NCBI GenBank assembly: GCA_037576195.1
Contig: CM075102.1
Location: forward strand, 29,198,745 to 29,262,744
Reading direction: 5' to 3'
Origin: Phytoseiulus persimilis
Taxonomy: Eukaryota > Arthropoda > Arachnida > Mesostigmata > Phytoseiidae
Length of the DNA: 64,000 bases
The notes under the pieces are model-generated. The model did no database searches, was not told the DNA's origin, and was given only the letters and a program-made list of their open reading frames with translations. This document shows positions 10,571 to 25,000 of this stretch, one piece after another (the stretch's first letter is position 1; each line of letters begins with the position of its first letter). The position numbers were made by a program, and so were the translations under genes.

Positions 10571-13500
10571 GTAGTATAAGCAAGATGGAGAGAAATTTTT
10601 ATCGAGCTTCCCTATCTGTTCTGCGTTGTCTTTCTTTCTTGCGCTGTTGCTCGACGAAGGCTCAAACGGCGGAGCAACATGTAGCGATGTCGTCTCCAGC
10701 TCAAGTGCCAGGTTTCCTCCGTTTGACTTGAAGGACGATTCCTGTGTTGGACGTGCTCCACTCCCCGACCCAGATTTCGGTGCTACCAGATGTGACCCGT
10801 CGAGCCGAGCGAGATGAGTCCGATCCTTGGAGGCAGTCTCTCCGTTCCGTGTTGATAGCCTGGTGAGGTCCAGAGAATTGGTTGCTCCGGACACATAGCG
10901 GCGTGCGTCGGTTCGCCCGTGCTTACGCACGTTCACCCGGAACGCGCGCTCAAAGAAGAGAAAGTTTGTTGACGCGGGAGTATGCCTCCTGCCAGCGCCG
11001 CGGAAGGGACGGAGTTCGCATCCAGGCAACAAAAGTTTCCCCGTCCCGCTGAGTCGGTCATCCGCAGAGCCAGTCGTAGTCAGCCGGGAAAGCGTCCAGA
11101 TCTCCACTGAATGGGTTAATCGCGGGAGTGAATGACTCAACTCTTTTGTGCTGGCCCACAGGGCTTGTGGGGTGTCCGCAAGCGGCAATTATTATGCCAG
11201 GTAGTCTAGGCGACTGCCCTAGTTCGTCCATTCTGCTCGCTCCCCTCTGCTCGTTCATCCGTTCCATTTGAATTCAGGCAGACTGAGGAACCTCCGCCGC
11301 GCTGAATGCAGAGGACCCGAGGAATGGTGCTGTTTTGACAAAGAATAAGCGATCACTTGCTTTCACACAAGAAGCCGCCAACGTTTGTTTTTCCCTCTTC
11401 GTCAGTCCCTCGGCGCAGCGTACGCCTGACTCACTGGCGGGATCTGGAGGACGGCCGCAGCCTTTCGGCTTGTGTGTGTACGTTCTATTTATTCCATGCT
11501 GTACCCTACGGATGAGAGAATCCGTGATAGCCCGCTAGCCTTCTTCTGAAAGGATCGTCGAAGCTGGCTGTCCCAATTCGGATTACGACAATCTATCACA
11601 ACATGTGATAGCTGGCTGAATCCTCAACGTCGACGTCCGCGAAAATCTATGAGGTTCCACGAAGCGGAACGGGATGCGTCGCAACGACGAATCTCTGTGT
11701 TTGCTCGGTAACCATTGGTGACGTCGGGCCGCTATCGAGGGGGCCAGTTTGGTAACCTACCATACCAACGAGCCAACTCCATAATCCACACACGGCAACG
11801 GGGCCTTCGATACGGGATTCGCATCCAGCGAAATTCCGGCGAGGGGTGATTGGGACCTGGTGGAAGAAAATTCGTGAAGAGCCCGGTCGCGCGACGGATT
11901 TCGGGCAACCCAGAAAGCGGGCGGGCGGGCGGGCCGGCCGGCAGCCAACCCTCAACTTGAACCTCCAAGCCGAGCTTAACATTTCTCTTAATCACACCTC
12001 CCGTGGCTTTACCTGGACCCAGACGACGATGGCGGCGCTGCTTCGCTCTGCTGACGACATCGAGCTTGCGAACCAAGACTCCACCCGCAAACACACTCTT
12101 GCGCGGCGGTCGGGACAAGCGTTGGGGAGGAGGTGCGGGGGTCAAAAACGGCACGCAGCTGTTCGAAACACCGACTTAATAAGCTAGCCTCGTTCGAGTT
12201 CGTTGCCAGCGAACGACCGAGCCGCCGAACGAACCGACGGACAGTTCGCTGCGGAGCATAGAAGCCGAGCCTTTGAGGGAATCGTCCCAGGATTTGTTTG
12301 TTCGTCTCGTGGTCGGCTCCGAGCTGTTGCGGAGTCGCAGCTCGCCGCTGACCAACCTGTTCCACATCGAGTGCAGACCATGATGACACAGGGACGAAAA
12401 CCGGACGACGAAGAAGCAGACAGGGAAAAACATCCCATTTCGCCGCCGCCATCGCCGTCGTAGTTTTTCTTTCTTCCCCATTGCAGAACCTTCGCAGTCT
12501 GGCGAAATAACAACCGCAGCGGCACCAACTCAGTTTCGCAGTTTTTGTCGGCGGGCAAAATTGATATCCATGTCTCTTTCGCCGACAGTTAATCTTCAAT
12601 GATGAAATTTTCGTCTGAGAATCCAGCCACCTGCCCCGGCTCGCCATCTATTCTGCGGTCAGTTCGAGCCTTACATACGACAGGCTGGCTCGTTCTTTCG
12701 CTGCAGAAGAGCCCGAAAATAGCGCCGACCGTTTCCTATCCTCCTCCAGCGAGAAGTCGATTTCCATACGTGGCCCTGTGGATTGGAGGTCGTACACACA
12801 TTTTGAGGAGGATCGAAAAGGCTTTGAGAGATCTTCTCATCGCCGCATGAGAGACCGTATTCGCCCCTGGTTTGCACGCGCGGGTGTGTGTGCGCTGCTG
12901 TGTGTACGTTGTTAGTTTGGTGGTTACTTGCTTGGATGCTCCGCTGGCTCAAAAGAATACCTGGATGATGCCGCGCGCCGTCAGGACAAAGAGGAGAGCG
13001 AAGCTACTTGCTTCGACGGCAGCGGTGGAGCACGACGAGAGAGAGGAGGATAAGGCTATTATCTGTAAGAGCTTTAGGCCTGATTATCGTGGGCTTGCCG
13101 CTTGCTCGTCGAACGGGACGACGTCCATTGCGGATTCACCTCGATCCTGAGCCGACGACAAACCAGGAACACCTTCGAGAAGAAAAGCGGCCGAGCGATT
13201 CCTAAAAATCGGAGAGGGCCGTCTAGTGATTCGTCCCTCGAAGTGACGCGGAAAAAGACGTCCGACGGGAAGATCAAGGCTTCTCAACAGCCGGCAGTTC
13301 GTTCTCCGCAGCATGTTCTTCAGTCAGGATATCGTCCGTCGCCGGCCAACTGACCGACGGGACTTCTCTGTGCTGGTGGGTTCTAATTACCTGCCCGGTC
13401 GCTGCGGGTCCCTTTGTGGTAACGTGCTGTGTGCTCCACCATCTCTTGGCATCCATGCTGCTGTTGAGCCACAACCAACGAACCAGCTACGAGCTTGTGT

Positions 13501-15565
13501 ATATCTTTATAATTATACAAACATGCTTGTCTGTCGAGCCGTCGGCTCGGGCGTCAGTCTTGGCGGTTGAATATTCAACACACGAGCTTACCAACCGCGC
13601 TTCACCCGGCAACCACTCGGCATTCTTCACTGAACAGAAATTCTTTGACATCCTCCTTGTCTTCTCGGTCGGTTTCCGGGGGGATGCTCGGTGTCAAGTG
13701 GCACACCCGTCGGGGAGATTGGCTCGAGTGCGTCTCCCGTTGTCTGGCGGAAGGGATACGCGTAAGAATCGGTCGATCCGGCTTTCGCGAGCAGACCGAG
13801 ACCGCTACTCATCGAAGAGTCGGCCGATTTCCGCAGAAGGGAGAAAGCTGAAAGCGAGTTCGATCCAGTGAGTGCATGAAACATACGGACGTCTTGATCA
13901 ACCTTGACGCTCTCGTTTACATCAGGCGAATTCCGTTTGAATCATCTTTGGACCTGAAAGGGCACCCAAGGGGTGACGGCGGGCCCGAAGAGCGTTGGTG
14001 TCACCGAGTCTCCTGAGGACAAACGACACGAAACTGGATCTAGATCCGGGGAATTCTGTCAGAAGATGGCTTCTCATCTTTATCAGCCTCGAGACGCCAA
14101 AGCTTGGAATTTGATCACGGCACAAAAATACGGTCGTTTCCCGGCTGGAAGCGCTCGTCTGCTCTGATTGTGAAATCATGCTCGTGAGAAGGAATAGTGA
14201 GTGGATCCGCCCGTGGGACGAAACTTACGGGAGGTTTGGCAACCGTGCTCAGAGAAGGAAATGGCTGTCTTGGCAACCGAAAAAATTACTGAACGAAACT
14301 TTTCGTCTTTCTGTCAACTTGACTCGTGGTTCTCTAAGACTGCAAGAAGAGGAATAGGAGCACATCCCATCTGAGGTAGACCACAGTACGGCGGAATCGC
14401 GTATCGAGGTGAGCAGAAAAATCATGATCGAACTCCTCTACTTCCGCCGCCACGAGTGGATGGGCGAAACTGGTCACGAATGACTTGTAATGGGCCCGGG
14501 TGAAAATCGCTCACGATCTGACCGAATGGTCGAAACCGGTGATGTCGCCGTGGTGACACATGCAAATCCGCACGTGAGAAGCAAATCGCGAATGATTCCT
14601 GGCCATCTCGGGAGTCGGAGTCCGACCTGCATCTCATGAACTTCCTGCTGAAACGGGAACATATATGCAGAAACGTGCGTGCGGAAACATGGTCGCCTGC
14701 AAGTACGCGGCTTCGGTGTCCCTGATGCCCGAATTAGAATGGGGGGAAACTGTCGTCTCGGGCGGTGCGCCGCATGACGATTTCCCGGGGCCTAACTGGC
14801 GCAAATTACTCGTAAGAGGCTGCGGTCGGCATTCAGAGAACGTTTGGTGAATCGGATTGCACGGAGGCAGTTTCCAGATCGAGGGTTCACAGACCCTGGC
14901 GAGTTTTGAGCGACTGACTCCAACACCTCGTGCGGTGCGAGGCTTCGACGGGAACGCTAACGACAGCATTGCCTTTCACCGCCGGCACTTGAACGCCTGG
15001 TTTCCATTCCCATCGTTGATTACGGTCGCAGCATAGTCTTCCATCGGTCGCTTCGACGCTTCCAGTGGAGCTGAAAGCAAAACAGTTCAGTTCAGAGCAC
15101 TGCCGCATGCTCTGCACGAACTCCATCATTCTTCACAAACGTTTCGGAAGACCGTTGAAATCAAGTGGAGTAGACTCTGCTTTGAAAGAACGTGAGTGCG
15201 TTCAAGTGGAGGACCAGAAGAAGACGACGTTCACTGCAATTGCATTCTATTGCAAACAGCACTATTCACCTCGGTCCGAATTGGTCGACTCAAAAGCTCC
15301 ACCGCGTGAAGAACGTCCGCCTGCATCCAGGCGTTCCGGCGCAGGCACTTGGGGGGCGAAACACCAACATCGAGTTCCGGGGTCCACTAAACTTGGAGGC
15401 TTAACCCTTCGTGGGGAGAATGTCTGCCTAATTAGGCGACCTTCCATCATTGACGGATTTTCCGTTCTCCTTGGGTCCTCCGCCGCATTTCCTGCTGTGC
15501 TCTCACGGCGGCAAGCTGTGCGTGTACTTGCCGAAGCGCAATCACTGTCGTTCGAGCTCACTCCA
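10571..15565. other. Non-coding stretch, nothing recognised
   Basis: No gene is supported. Frames of about 210 codons exist on the minus strand (10559-11188 and 12009-12647), but both are low-complexity, rich in Arg, Ser and Pro, lack family motifs and overlap equally open frames on the other strand. Local features are a GCGG/GGCC-rich run at 11918-11942 and a CGAAC/GACCG cluster at 12190-12250. Confidence 0.4.
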
Positions 15566-16041
15566 TCACATGATTATTGTCATTATTATTCCGTGACATG
15601 ATCATTGTCATTATCATTCCATGACATGATTATTGTCATTATCATTCCATGACATAATTATTGTCATTATCATTCCGTGACATGATTATTGTCATTATCA
15701 TTCCGTGACATGATTATTGTCATTATCATTCCGTGACATGATTATTGTCATTATCATTCCGTGACATGATTATTGTCATTATCATTCCGTGACATGATTA
15801 TTGTCATTATCATTCCGTGACATGATTATTGTCATTATCATTCCGTGACATGATTATTGTCATTATCATTCCGTGACATGATTATTGTCATTATCATTCC
15901 GTGACATGATTATTGTCATTATCATTCCGTGACATGATTATTGTCATTATCATTCCGTGACATGATTATTGTCATTATCATTCCGTGACATGATTATTGT
16001 CATTATCGTTCCGTGACATGATCATTGTCATTATTATTCCA
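15566..16041. repeat. 17-copy, 28-bp minisatellite
   Basis: Seventeen head-to-tail units of exactly 28 bases start at 15566 and end at 16041. Each unit begins TGACATGATTATTGTCA and ends CATTCCG, so each has TGACA and its reverse complement TGTCA seven bases apart, a small dyad. Units in the middle are nearly identical. The first and last few units carry the variants (ATCATTG for ATTATTG, TTATTATT for TTATCATT, CCA for CCG, and one ATAATT). Homogenised centre and diverged edges are typical of unequal exchange or replication slippage. The array is AT-richer than its surroundings. It is not coding in any sensible frame. Confidence 0.97.
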
Positions 16042-19000
16042 TGACATCCGCCGTGACTCTGCTGGTCCTCGGCATCCATGACATGCTGGTAAAGCAGCGC
16101 CTCATCGGTGATATCGCATCAGTGTTTGCAGACTATGGGCCTCGGAACGAGAGGGGAAGAACTCGAGCGCATGAACTCTCGGCTTCTACGAAGTGCCCTC
16201 CTTCGCTGAGGCTGAGCGCGCGCATCGATCGGCTGCCGCCGCACCGGAGTCGTTTTTGATTGGAACGTGTTTCAGACAGGCTGCGTGAAGTTTTCCGAAC
16301 GGAGCTTCTGAACGAAACTTAGGACGAAAACGGTCGATGGAGAAATCTCGGCGGCGATCTCTTCGAGCTCGCCTCGATCGTAGTCGGGTATACGGACGAT
16401 CCTATCGCTACTTGCCCTGTTCTTTTTGTCGTCGTCGCGGCAGACACGCTCGCTGCTACTTGAGCGGCCGTGGCCGCTAGCTTTGCCGCTACTCGATACG
16501 GGATGTTGCACAGGCAGCCTGGACGACATATCGGCATTGTCAGACGCAGGTGGGCCTAATGTGGGAGAGTCAAGGCAGCAGCAACTGCCGGCGGACCGAG
16601 GCGAGCTTCCGCGGGGACGGAACGCGATACGGACACATCGGATAGATGCGCGCGGAGAGCCTATCGTGGACAGTTGATGGGGGCTCGAACGAGCCGTGAC
16701 CGCCCGAGTTTCGAGGTTTGTCACCGAGCAGTCTGAGTGATAGGCGTCCCGTGTACTTCGTTCATCTCTCGTTTTTTTTGGAGTCTTGCTCCTGAGGGAC
16801 TCTAAGACCTAGACGAACGGAATCTTGGTGGAGGATGATTCGAAGGACCATGAAAACGCTCCGACTCTGTAACTAGGCGTTTGAGCTGTAGTACAACACG
16901 AGTTTGACGTTCCTTCATAAATTAGCTGCCGCTGCGAATAACGGCGCTTTATTCCAACTCTGAGCTCTCCCATTGACTGCCAGACTGAAACTGTCGGGGT
17001 ACGCCCTCCACAACATGTGGGAGCACCTGAGTGCGGGCGTTGCTCGCGGGAAAATAGCAGCCTTACTCACAAGAGAGGAGCAGTGGCAAGTGAGCAGGTG
17101 AGACGGACGATGCCGTCGCGTTTCGGGTTGTCGGAAAGCCCTGGAGCGAAAGTTTGGCATCGTTCCGATCGCCATATAAATCTTGGTCGTCGTTCGCCCG
17201 TACGCCGCTGCGGATCGACCGACCGACCGGACGAGCGGCGGGCCTGCATGCGAGACTGCTGCACTGGTGTCGGGAAGCGCGGCAACGACCAGCTAGCGGA
17301 CATCGAAAGACTCATGTGGGAACGAGTTTGGGAGGGGCGAAGTTTCCTCGACACGAATTCAGCCTTAAGTGTCCCTCCGCTTCTCTGAAACTCTCGTCCC
17401 CGCGTCTTTCTCTTTGATTCACTCAGCGTATTACAACCACCACCGCTGGTTTTCGTTCGGGTCGCGGGAGTTTGGTCAGCAGCGTTCATTCCAAAGATCG
17501 GTCCGTATGACGTTCAACTCGACCGCAACGATGGCGAATCAAGGAGTGGATTCGGCAAGGCAGCTTCCCCTTGGTAAATGAGAAGCTGATTTCTCGAATT
17601 TCTGAATCTGGATCGCGCTGTCTGATCACCGTTCCCATCGGATCGACTTAACTAATTCTATCCGAGTGCTCCTCGGGCACCGTTGACTTCGAGGCGTATG
17701 TCCGGTGAAATCATCGCGATGGAGGCGATAGACATGACGGACGTGAACCGAAGAGAAAGGATTCTCATTCTATTGACGAGAGGACAATCATCCGGAGAAG
17801 GCTGGGACGAGGAACGGGAGCAGAGAGGAGTCTCGCTTCCGGAGGCTGCCGGCCAGGTTTGCGGCTTCGTTGGTGCCCATGCTCAAATGACTTATGGTCC
17901 CTGCTTTGCGTGCCGTCGACATGGGGGAGGAGGAGGAACGAAGGAAACTGAGTGAGCGCTTCTCGGGCCGCGAGCTACAACAGCAACTCTGGAGTTGGCT
18001 CAGGGAATCCTCGAACCTGCTTCGCGCTCTTCCCTCGTCGTCGCTGCTCCGCACTGCTAAGCCCAGATGAGCTTGATAAATAAACTGCGGGGAGCTCCCT
18101 CGCTGCTGCAGGCTGTTCAATGCGACCATTCGCTCGCTTTCTTTGCCGAGCGTTGCTCTCTATTTGCTCGTTGGCTGCTTGGCACGCAGACAAGACGATC
18201 GAGTTGGCCGCCCAACGGTTGGACGAACAGCTTGCAGGCGGGCCGGCAAACCGATGGGACGACCCAACGGCAGAAGACAACAATCCCGGGGAGCGAACGG
18301 TCAAGCTCCTCCGGAAAACTCGACTACGCTCAACTCCAAGCATTCCTCGAGGATCCGACCCCATCGCTGACCAGCTTCTCGGACACCTCAGTAGATGGAA
18401 TTAACAACAGTACTGAGCTTTTCGGTTCCCGATTCGAGGAATTCGACATCGGGATCCACGACTTCCCGCAGCGGGAGAGACTCTAGGGGTAGAGTTTTGA
18501 AAAGGTGCTCCCATGGGTTCTGCACCGGCTCCGAAACTCCGGCTGGTTGCGAGACAATACCCATCATTTACTGGATTCCAGAGCCAGACGAAATCACGCT
18601 CGTGGCGAACCGCATCAACTTTCGCCTCTGCTCTCCCGAATGGCCGTTCGGTTCCTGGGACCGTATAGACGCCGGAGCAGCGGGAATCGGAATAAGGGAG
18701 AACGGAGATGGGGAAGATAAGCAAGAACGAAGCGGTGGGGAAACGGTGGGAGAAACCTGAGAAGAGGCCTGTTTGACGGAGGCCTCATACTCCCCACCCT
18801 CCAGCAGGAGCAAATAGCCGCTTTAGAACCATTGATTTGGCCGATTTCGGCAACTTCCGACCCGTCCCGCGAGGACCTCGCTGGACCAGTCCGTAGCTCC
18901 GAGTCGGCGTTGGATGCATCACCTATTGGTGAAGGAGTTGAGAAGCTGACTCGAAACGTCGTCTCAGCCCTCCACAAACTCCTCACCCACACTTGCCCAC

Positions 19001-22000
19001 CTCGAGAACACGTTTCGCTCCGTTTGCCGAGCCTGTGTGTAACATTGTGGCGCGCGGTCGACAATATAAATTAGCTGACATGAACCGGCTGAGGAGTAGC
19101 CAAACCTTCTGTCGACGACTCCCATCGGAATTAATATTCAAACAACATTCAAATTAGGCTGGCAGTGATAGCCCGCCCCGTAAGGAGCCGGCTCGAGCGT
19201 AGCTCGAAGATTGATGGCCGGTTTTTCCCCCTGCTGCTCCCTCAATTCCAAACTTTCCTCAACTATTAAAGCGGATCCTCTGTGAATGTTGACGCTGCTG
19301 CTTTTAATGTTGAGGAATTGAAGGACCGACGACTCTGGATCAGCGTGCTCCAATCAAAACCGTTCTCTATTCATTCCCAAGCAGTACAACGATTTACCCC
19401 GTAAAGAAATTTCGCGAGACCATTTGAGAAGAGTTAACCTGGAAGAGTTCGAGCTTGAAAAAAATAAACGATTATTTTCGCTCTGAGGTTCTGAAACGGT
19501 GGAACGGAGCAAATATGTTACGGACATCGAGCCCGAATGGTTGAAGACAATCGGAGTCTGGAGTCGCCGCTGAAAGCCCAGGGCAGAAAACACGCCTCGG
19601 GTTCAGCCGAGACGACTTTCTTGCTCTTGGCGCCACAGTTGGAGGCCGTTTGACATTGGAATGTGTTGCGGCACCTGAAAGCCTTTATGAGGTTAGTCGT
19701 CAGAAAGCTAAGAGCTGAGAGGAACACGGGTCGGAAGAAGACTATGGTGCGGGGAAGAGCGGGGAACGGAGGTAGGTGGAGGCATACGAGCAGAGTGAAG
19801 CAAGTGATGTTGCAGAGGGCTGCCGAAGAGGAGCGAGTGCGCGGGCATGAGGGGGGCTTTTATGAAGGTGACTCACCAGGTGGCGTACCCCAGCTGTCTT
19901 CAGGACGCAACTGAGGGAACGAAGCTCTGATGTTTCTTGTTCCATTCCCTCACGCGGAGCGGGCCTCAGTCCGTACTGGACTACGAACGGAGCCGTTGAG
20001 CCTCTGTTAGACTCAAAGATGTGCTCGGTGAGCTGGCGGCAGATGCTCGTAGTCGACGAGATGCGCGGGGCCTTCGGCGTCGCCTTGTACAACTTGACAA
20101 TGGGGTGTTTATCTAACCAAGGATGAGGGTCTAGATAGGTGGGGTGCGTCGGCGTCGAGTCTTCATCATCGACGTTTCTTTGTGATGCCCCGCCCGATCT
20201 TTCTGCGCGAGTCGGAATCGTCTGGGCCCCGGGAGGAGAAATCACGCACCAGCCAGCATCGCGACTTCACAACGGAGCCGACTAGCGCGGGGGAAACGAC
20301 GATGGACAACGCCACCTCGACTGATCTCGGCGACCACGACAACGTACTCGAGTCCGACAACTGCATCGTCAGGCGGGGCACATCACGATGAGCGTGGCCG
20401 ACCGCCTGTGTCTCACTTGTCAAATTGATAAAATAGCCTCACACGACCCACGAGACCCATGAGAATTCGTTACGCAATTTCGGAGTCTCAAGGCTCTCAC
20501 CGCAGCAAGTCAGCCGCACAACTTCTCATGGTGCTGTTCCTTCAGGACGGAGCTTCGCGCCGAGTCACCGCTGCGGTTCTCTCCCCTCTAGCGTTCTATT
20601 TCTTTGCACGATTTTTTCTTGCGTTGCTCCGCCTTTGGTTCCTATCTGCTCCCCTTAGGCACACAGGGCAATCTGTCTTGGTGATTAATAATTTTTAGAC
20701 AACATATTGAACGCCGGTGGGGAAGCGACCGATACAGGCTCAAGAGGGCGGATTCTTTGGCGGACCGCGGAACGGAAGAGTCAGCGGGAAAGGGTCTTCG
20801 ATTGAAGAAGGGGTTTGCCTCATCCTTTGGGGAATTGCCTTCTCGCCAGTTTACCAGCTTGCTCCGACATCATCCGGAATTCCGTCAACCCGACGCCGGC
20901 TCGTCTATCTTCTCGGAGCAGACCACTGATAAGATTTTACACTCAGGCGTCCCTGTTTTTCTTTATTCGAGATAGCAACCCGGTTTCGAAACTGTATTTC
21001 GGCAAACTCCGAATTCGGGACTTACCGACCGCGTATGCATTCTCTAGAAGAGTAGAAACATACCAAGTATGTATGATTTTCGAAAATTCCGTCTTCCTCC
21101 AAGGATTCATATTTTGACTTCAAGGGTATATGCCACCACTCTGGCATTGGACGACACGATTCGTTCCTTCCTCTTTTCTCGGCGGTGCATTGTGCCCTCG
21201 CAGGAAACAAAGGAGACATGAGTGTCGGATGGTTAAGCAGGTCGTGGCTGCACGGCGCGCGACGTTCCTGGAAGGAGAAACCAGCCCGTCGCGAGGAGAG
21301 CGAAGTAGCGCAGGTTGAAAGTCTGGATTTGTCAGGACGGAGCAACGAAAAACGCTGCTTGACAGCCGCTTCGGCAACAGAGGAAATCACATCAGGGGAA
21401 CAGCTCACTACCACAGCCCAGCCCCGGGATTCGTCTTGGAATCGTGTCATGATGAGGACTTTTCCTCTCGTCGTTCGACTGCTTGTTTGTATCGGAGACG
21501 CGGCGGCGTGTTAGGCATTCAGACGAGTAGCCACCTTTTGTCGAGCACATGGTTCCGGCGGGAATAATATTTCCCGGTTATCTTTGTGGGTGGTGTAAAA
21601 CCAGTGCTGTTGGTGGCGGCAGCGGCGGTGACAGTGCGAGACACGCAGACAGAGGTTTGAAGGTGCGCTTGGTTTGCGACTGTTGGAAGCTGCCCAAGCT
21701 TGGTTACACGGTCAGAGAATAAGCCGTTTTGCCTAATTGGACTCAGGGAAAGAGTGCGTTGAATTCTCAGACGAAACCGCCGACGGCACTGTTTGAAGTC
21801 GAGGGCCCTTCGTGAGAGGGTGGCTCTGAACGGAAAAAATGGGGCTCCTGATTGCCTGGTATCTTTCCCTGCCTGTCGCTCCCATTTTCTGCCGTTCCTT
21901 CTCCGCCGTCCGCGCTGCCCCGTTCCTCCGTCCCTCCTCCTTTTGTATTTAGCTTTTGATGGCCTGCCAGATCACCCTTTGGAGCCCGAGGACATCACCC

Positions 22001-25000
22001 TGTGTCCGTCTAATGGCACTAGGAGCAAATTGCAGTCACTGCTCAAGATTGCTACTCTCGGAAAAACGAAACCACATGTTCAAACGTTACCAACCCACCG
22101 ACGGGGCCGGCGAGCGGCGCACTGTTCAGCCTACAATGGAAACAGATTCCTCGTACGGCTCTCCCGGCTGGCGGATGTCCGCCGCCACTCGCTCGCGCAC
22201 AGCTGACTTTTCCTCCGAGCGCCAACTCGACAAACCATGAGAGAGGGGGATTGTCAAGCGAGAGCTTGACACAGTCTTTGGTGATGCCCGTCGCTCAGCT
22301 GGTCAACGACGCCGATCCGGATTATTTCGGCTCTGGAAATTTTCCTGCTCCCTTCCCCTTGCAGACCGTTATTGGAGCGTTCGGAGAGGCCCTGCAACTC
22401 TCGAATACGACATGGGGAGCTCATATCTCTCGGAGGTTTCGATACTCGCGGCGGAGTTCGCGTGCGTTTTTTTTTTAGTTTCCACGTGCAAAAAAGACCC
22501 GCGTGCCGGGGAGAAAAGAGAAAACAAAAGGAGGACTGCGGCCATGTACTCGCGGGTATTTTTAGCGGAAGCCCGACGGGGCATCTGATGAGATGGGAAT
22601 GCCGCAAACAAGACCCTCCTCCCCTTGACAAGGGCCTTACGCTGTCGTTCGAGTTAAACACTGGTACCAGAGAGATTTCGAAACAACTACCTCATGGAGG
22701 CTTCCGTGCTTCGTCGCGCTCTTGATTCATGATTCTGAGACTTCCCCCTCATCGCAGAAACTTGGAGTCCGCTCGTGGGTTCCGGAATCTCGCCGAAAGT
22801 TTTCCGCGGCCTGTGCGCAGCTGCTCTTTCCAGGGCCCACTCCGAATTTTGGACTATTCGCCTGTTGGGCATTCATCTTGAAATGACACAGAGAATAGGG
22901 GAAGGCAATGTATGATAATGTTTGGGTAAAAAATGGCGCTCGCTACCATCTTTCATTCAGAAGTATGTGCTGGTATTCCTCAGATCGGCCCAAACATGAT
23001 TAATCTTGATTTTATAAGTTCGGTGGTTCCTTTCAGAGCGTTTCTAGAACGCGCTCTGAGACACACAACGGGAGCCGTGGAGGGGCGGTCGAAAGTCGAG
23101 GGAAGACGGATCGTGTTAACCAAAGACCCCGGGAATGAAGGAACGAGCAGATCGATGCAGATCGGTGTGGGGACACCGAGTCCTGAATCCGGAGACGGGT
23201 GATTTCTCAACATCTCGATGGCGGAGTGGTCGCTGTAGCGCTTGTAGTCCCCTAGCGGTCCTTGCGTGCCGTCGCCCCATCGTAGTTGAAGAGAGCTCGC
23301 TCGTCCCCGTCGGTTGAATCTGTGCAAAAATATCTCGTATAGACCGGGGGCTATGGCGTTCCGCGCTTAATTACGCCGTGATGAGCAGCGGTGGCATGTG
23401 AAATAGGGAAAAGCGCAAGGAGTACGGTAGAAAGGCAGAACTCGCCTCGCAGAAGCCCGGGCCGGCGGTCGGGGGAGCGGACGGTGCGTCGGTCGGTCGG
23501 TCAAGCAGACAGTGGACCAACTAAGGAGACTTGTGGGGAGAGCGGTACTGTTCGCCTTCTTCCACTCCACCCAATTCCTCCTCCGCGGACCGACACGGAG
23601 CCCGTCTGGACGGCTGCGAGTTGCTTCCCTCACGAGGAAATGAAGGCAAACGAAAGCAAGATATTGCCGCTCAGAGGCTGCTGAGCGAAGCCACCTCACA
23701 AACCCAGTCCCACAGACCCACGATGCCAAGCACCCGACTCGCTAGACAGTCAGAAGCAAACGAAGCCTGCGCGATATTTGCCCACAGTCGAAAGAAAGGA
23801 AAAACACCCACGCACGCGCGCTCCTCTTGCTTCTACGCTGAACAAGCCGACGCTCGCCGTCAGTCGAAGTTTCCTCTTTCTGCTTCGCGACTACAAGAAC
23901 TGAGGACGATTGAACTCCTCTGAAACTTTCCCGACGTCAACTTTTTCATGGGAGACTCTGTCAAGTCTTGGGGACATTCTTGAATCTTTGAGGAAACCGT
24001 GCCAAGCTCCCGTCGGGATCGACGACTACGCATCATTCTGGAGCTGGGCTCACAGTACCTTCACGTGTATCCAGGACGGAAGGTTCATGTAACGGTTGAA
24101 TCATACTCTTGAAGTGTCGGATTCAGCAACCGAAAAATTCCCTTATGGACGATTATGTTCACAAAAAATCATCGAATTTACTCGTAATAGCAATTAATCC
24201 TGTTGTTCCGCGAATATTCAGACGAATCCTCGAGACACAAAGGGCAAACCAACGCAGCTTTCTCCTCATCCATCGGCGCTCAAGCTACTAGTCCACCCTC
24301 CCTCCGTCACCAGCGTGGCAGAGAGTCTCGGTTTTCGATAGACTGCCAACGGTACTCCGCCATCGAAAACTTGACACATGAGTCTTCTCTTTGATGCTCG
24401 ACAACTTGGAACAAATGGAGAGTCGTGGCAGCGATCGCCTGCATGAGTCATGGGATGTTCCCGATGCACGGCCTTTATGATTTAACACCCTGCAGCACCT
24501 CAATATTCAGTGGGTGTCCTCAGTGAGCGCGAGCGTGTGAGCGGCCAAGGAAGCACACACACTCCGAAGATGGGGAACAAATGGTGATTACTCTCTCGCG
24601 CATTCCCCCCACCGAAGACACCCTTTGCTTGGCCGCGGAAGACACGTGCGGTGGAAAGCCCCTCGAACTCCCCTCATGGTTTCGCTTCTTTTTGTGTCCC
24701 CCGGTTATTACATCAGTTCGTTGTGTTCTCTTCCATTTCAGTGTTGAGCTCGGCGAGCGGAGTCGGCCGAGTCTCGACATCGAGTCCCGTTCGGGGCTCC
24801 GACCATGCAGTGTCGGTTCCATGCAACATTTATCATTGTTAACCAGTTCTCCGTTTGCTACCATTTCAGCCAGTACTTCTCGTTCCTCCTCTCCGGGCCC
24901 ATCCCGAGTCCTAACCCAACCATTCCTGTTTCTGTTCCATCTCATCACAAGCCAGCTCGTGTAATTTACACCCTATCTAGTTGCCCACTCGTTCTCCGAG

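Noticed and set aside
10559-12647. Two minus-strand frames of about 210 codons
   Set aside because: They are rich in Arg, Ser, Thr and Pro, show no motif or splice support, and overlap other open frames. A handful of frames of this size is expected in 64 kb at this base composition.
22980-23327. Minus-strand exon-like segment with a good acceptor near 23322
   Set aside because: All three frames stay open for some distance after the acceptor, no donor fits the protein-like one, and the best-looking peptide needs a frame change part-way.
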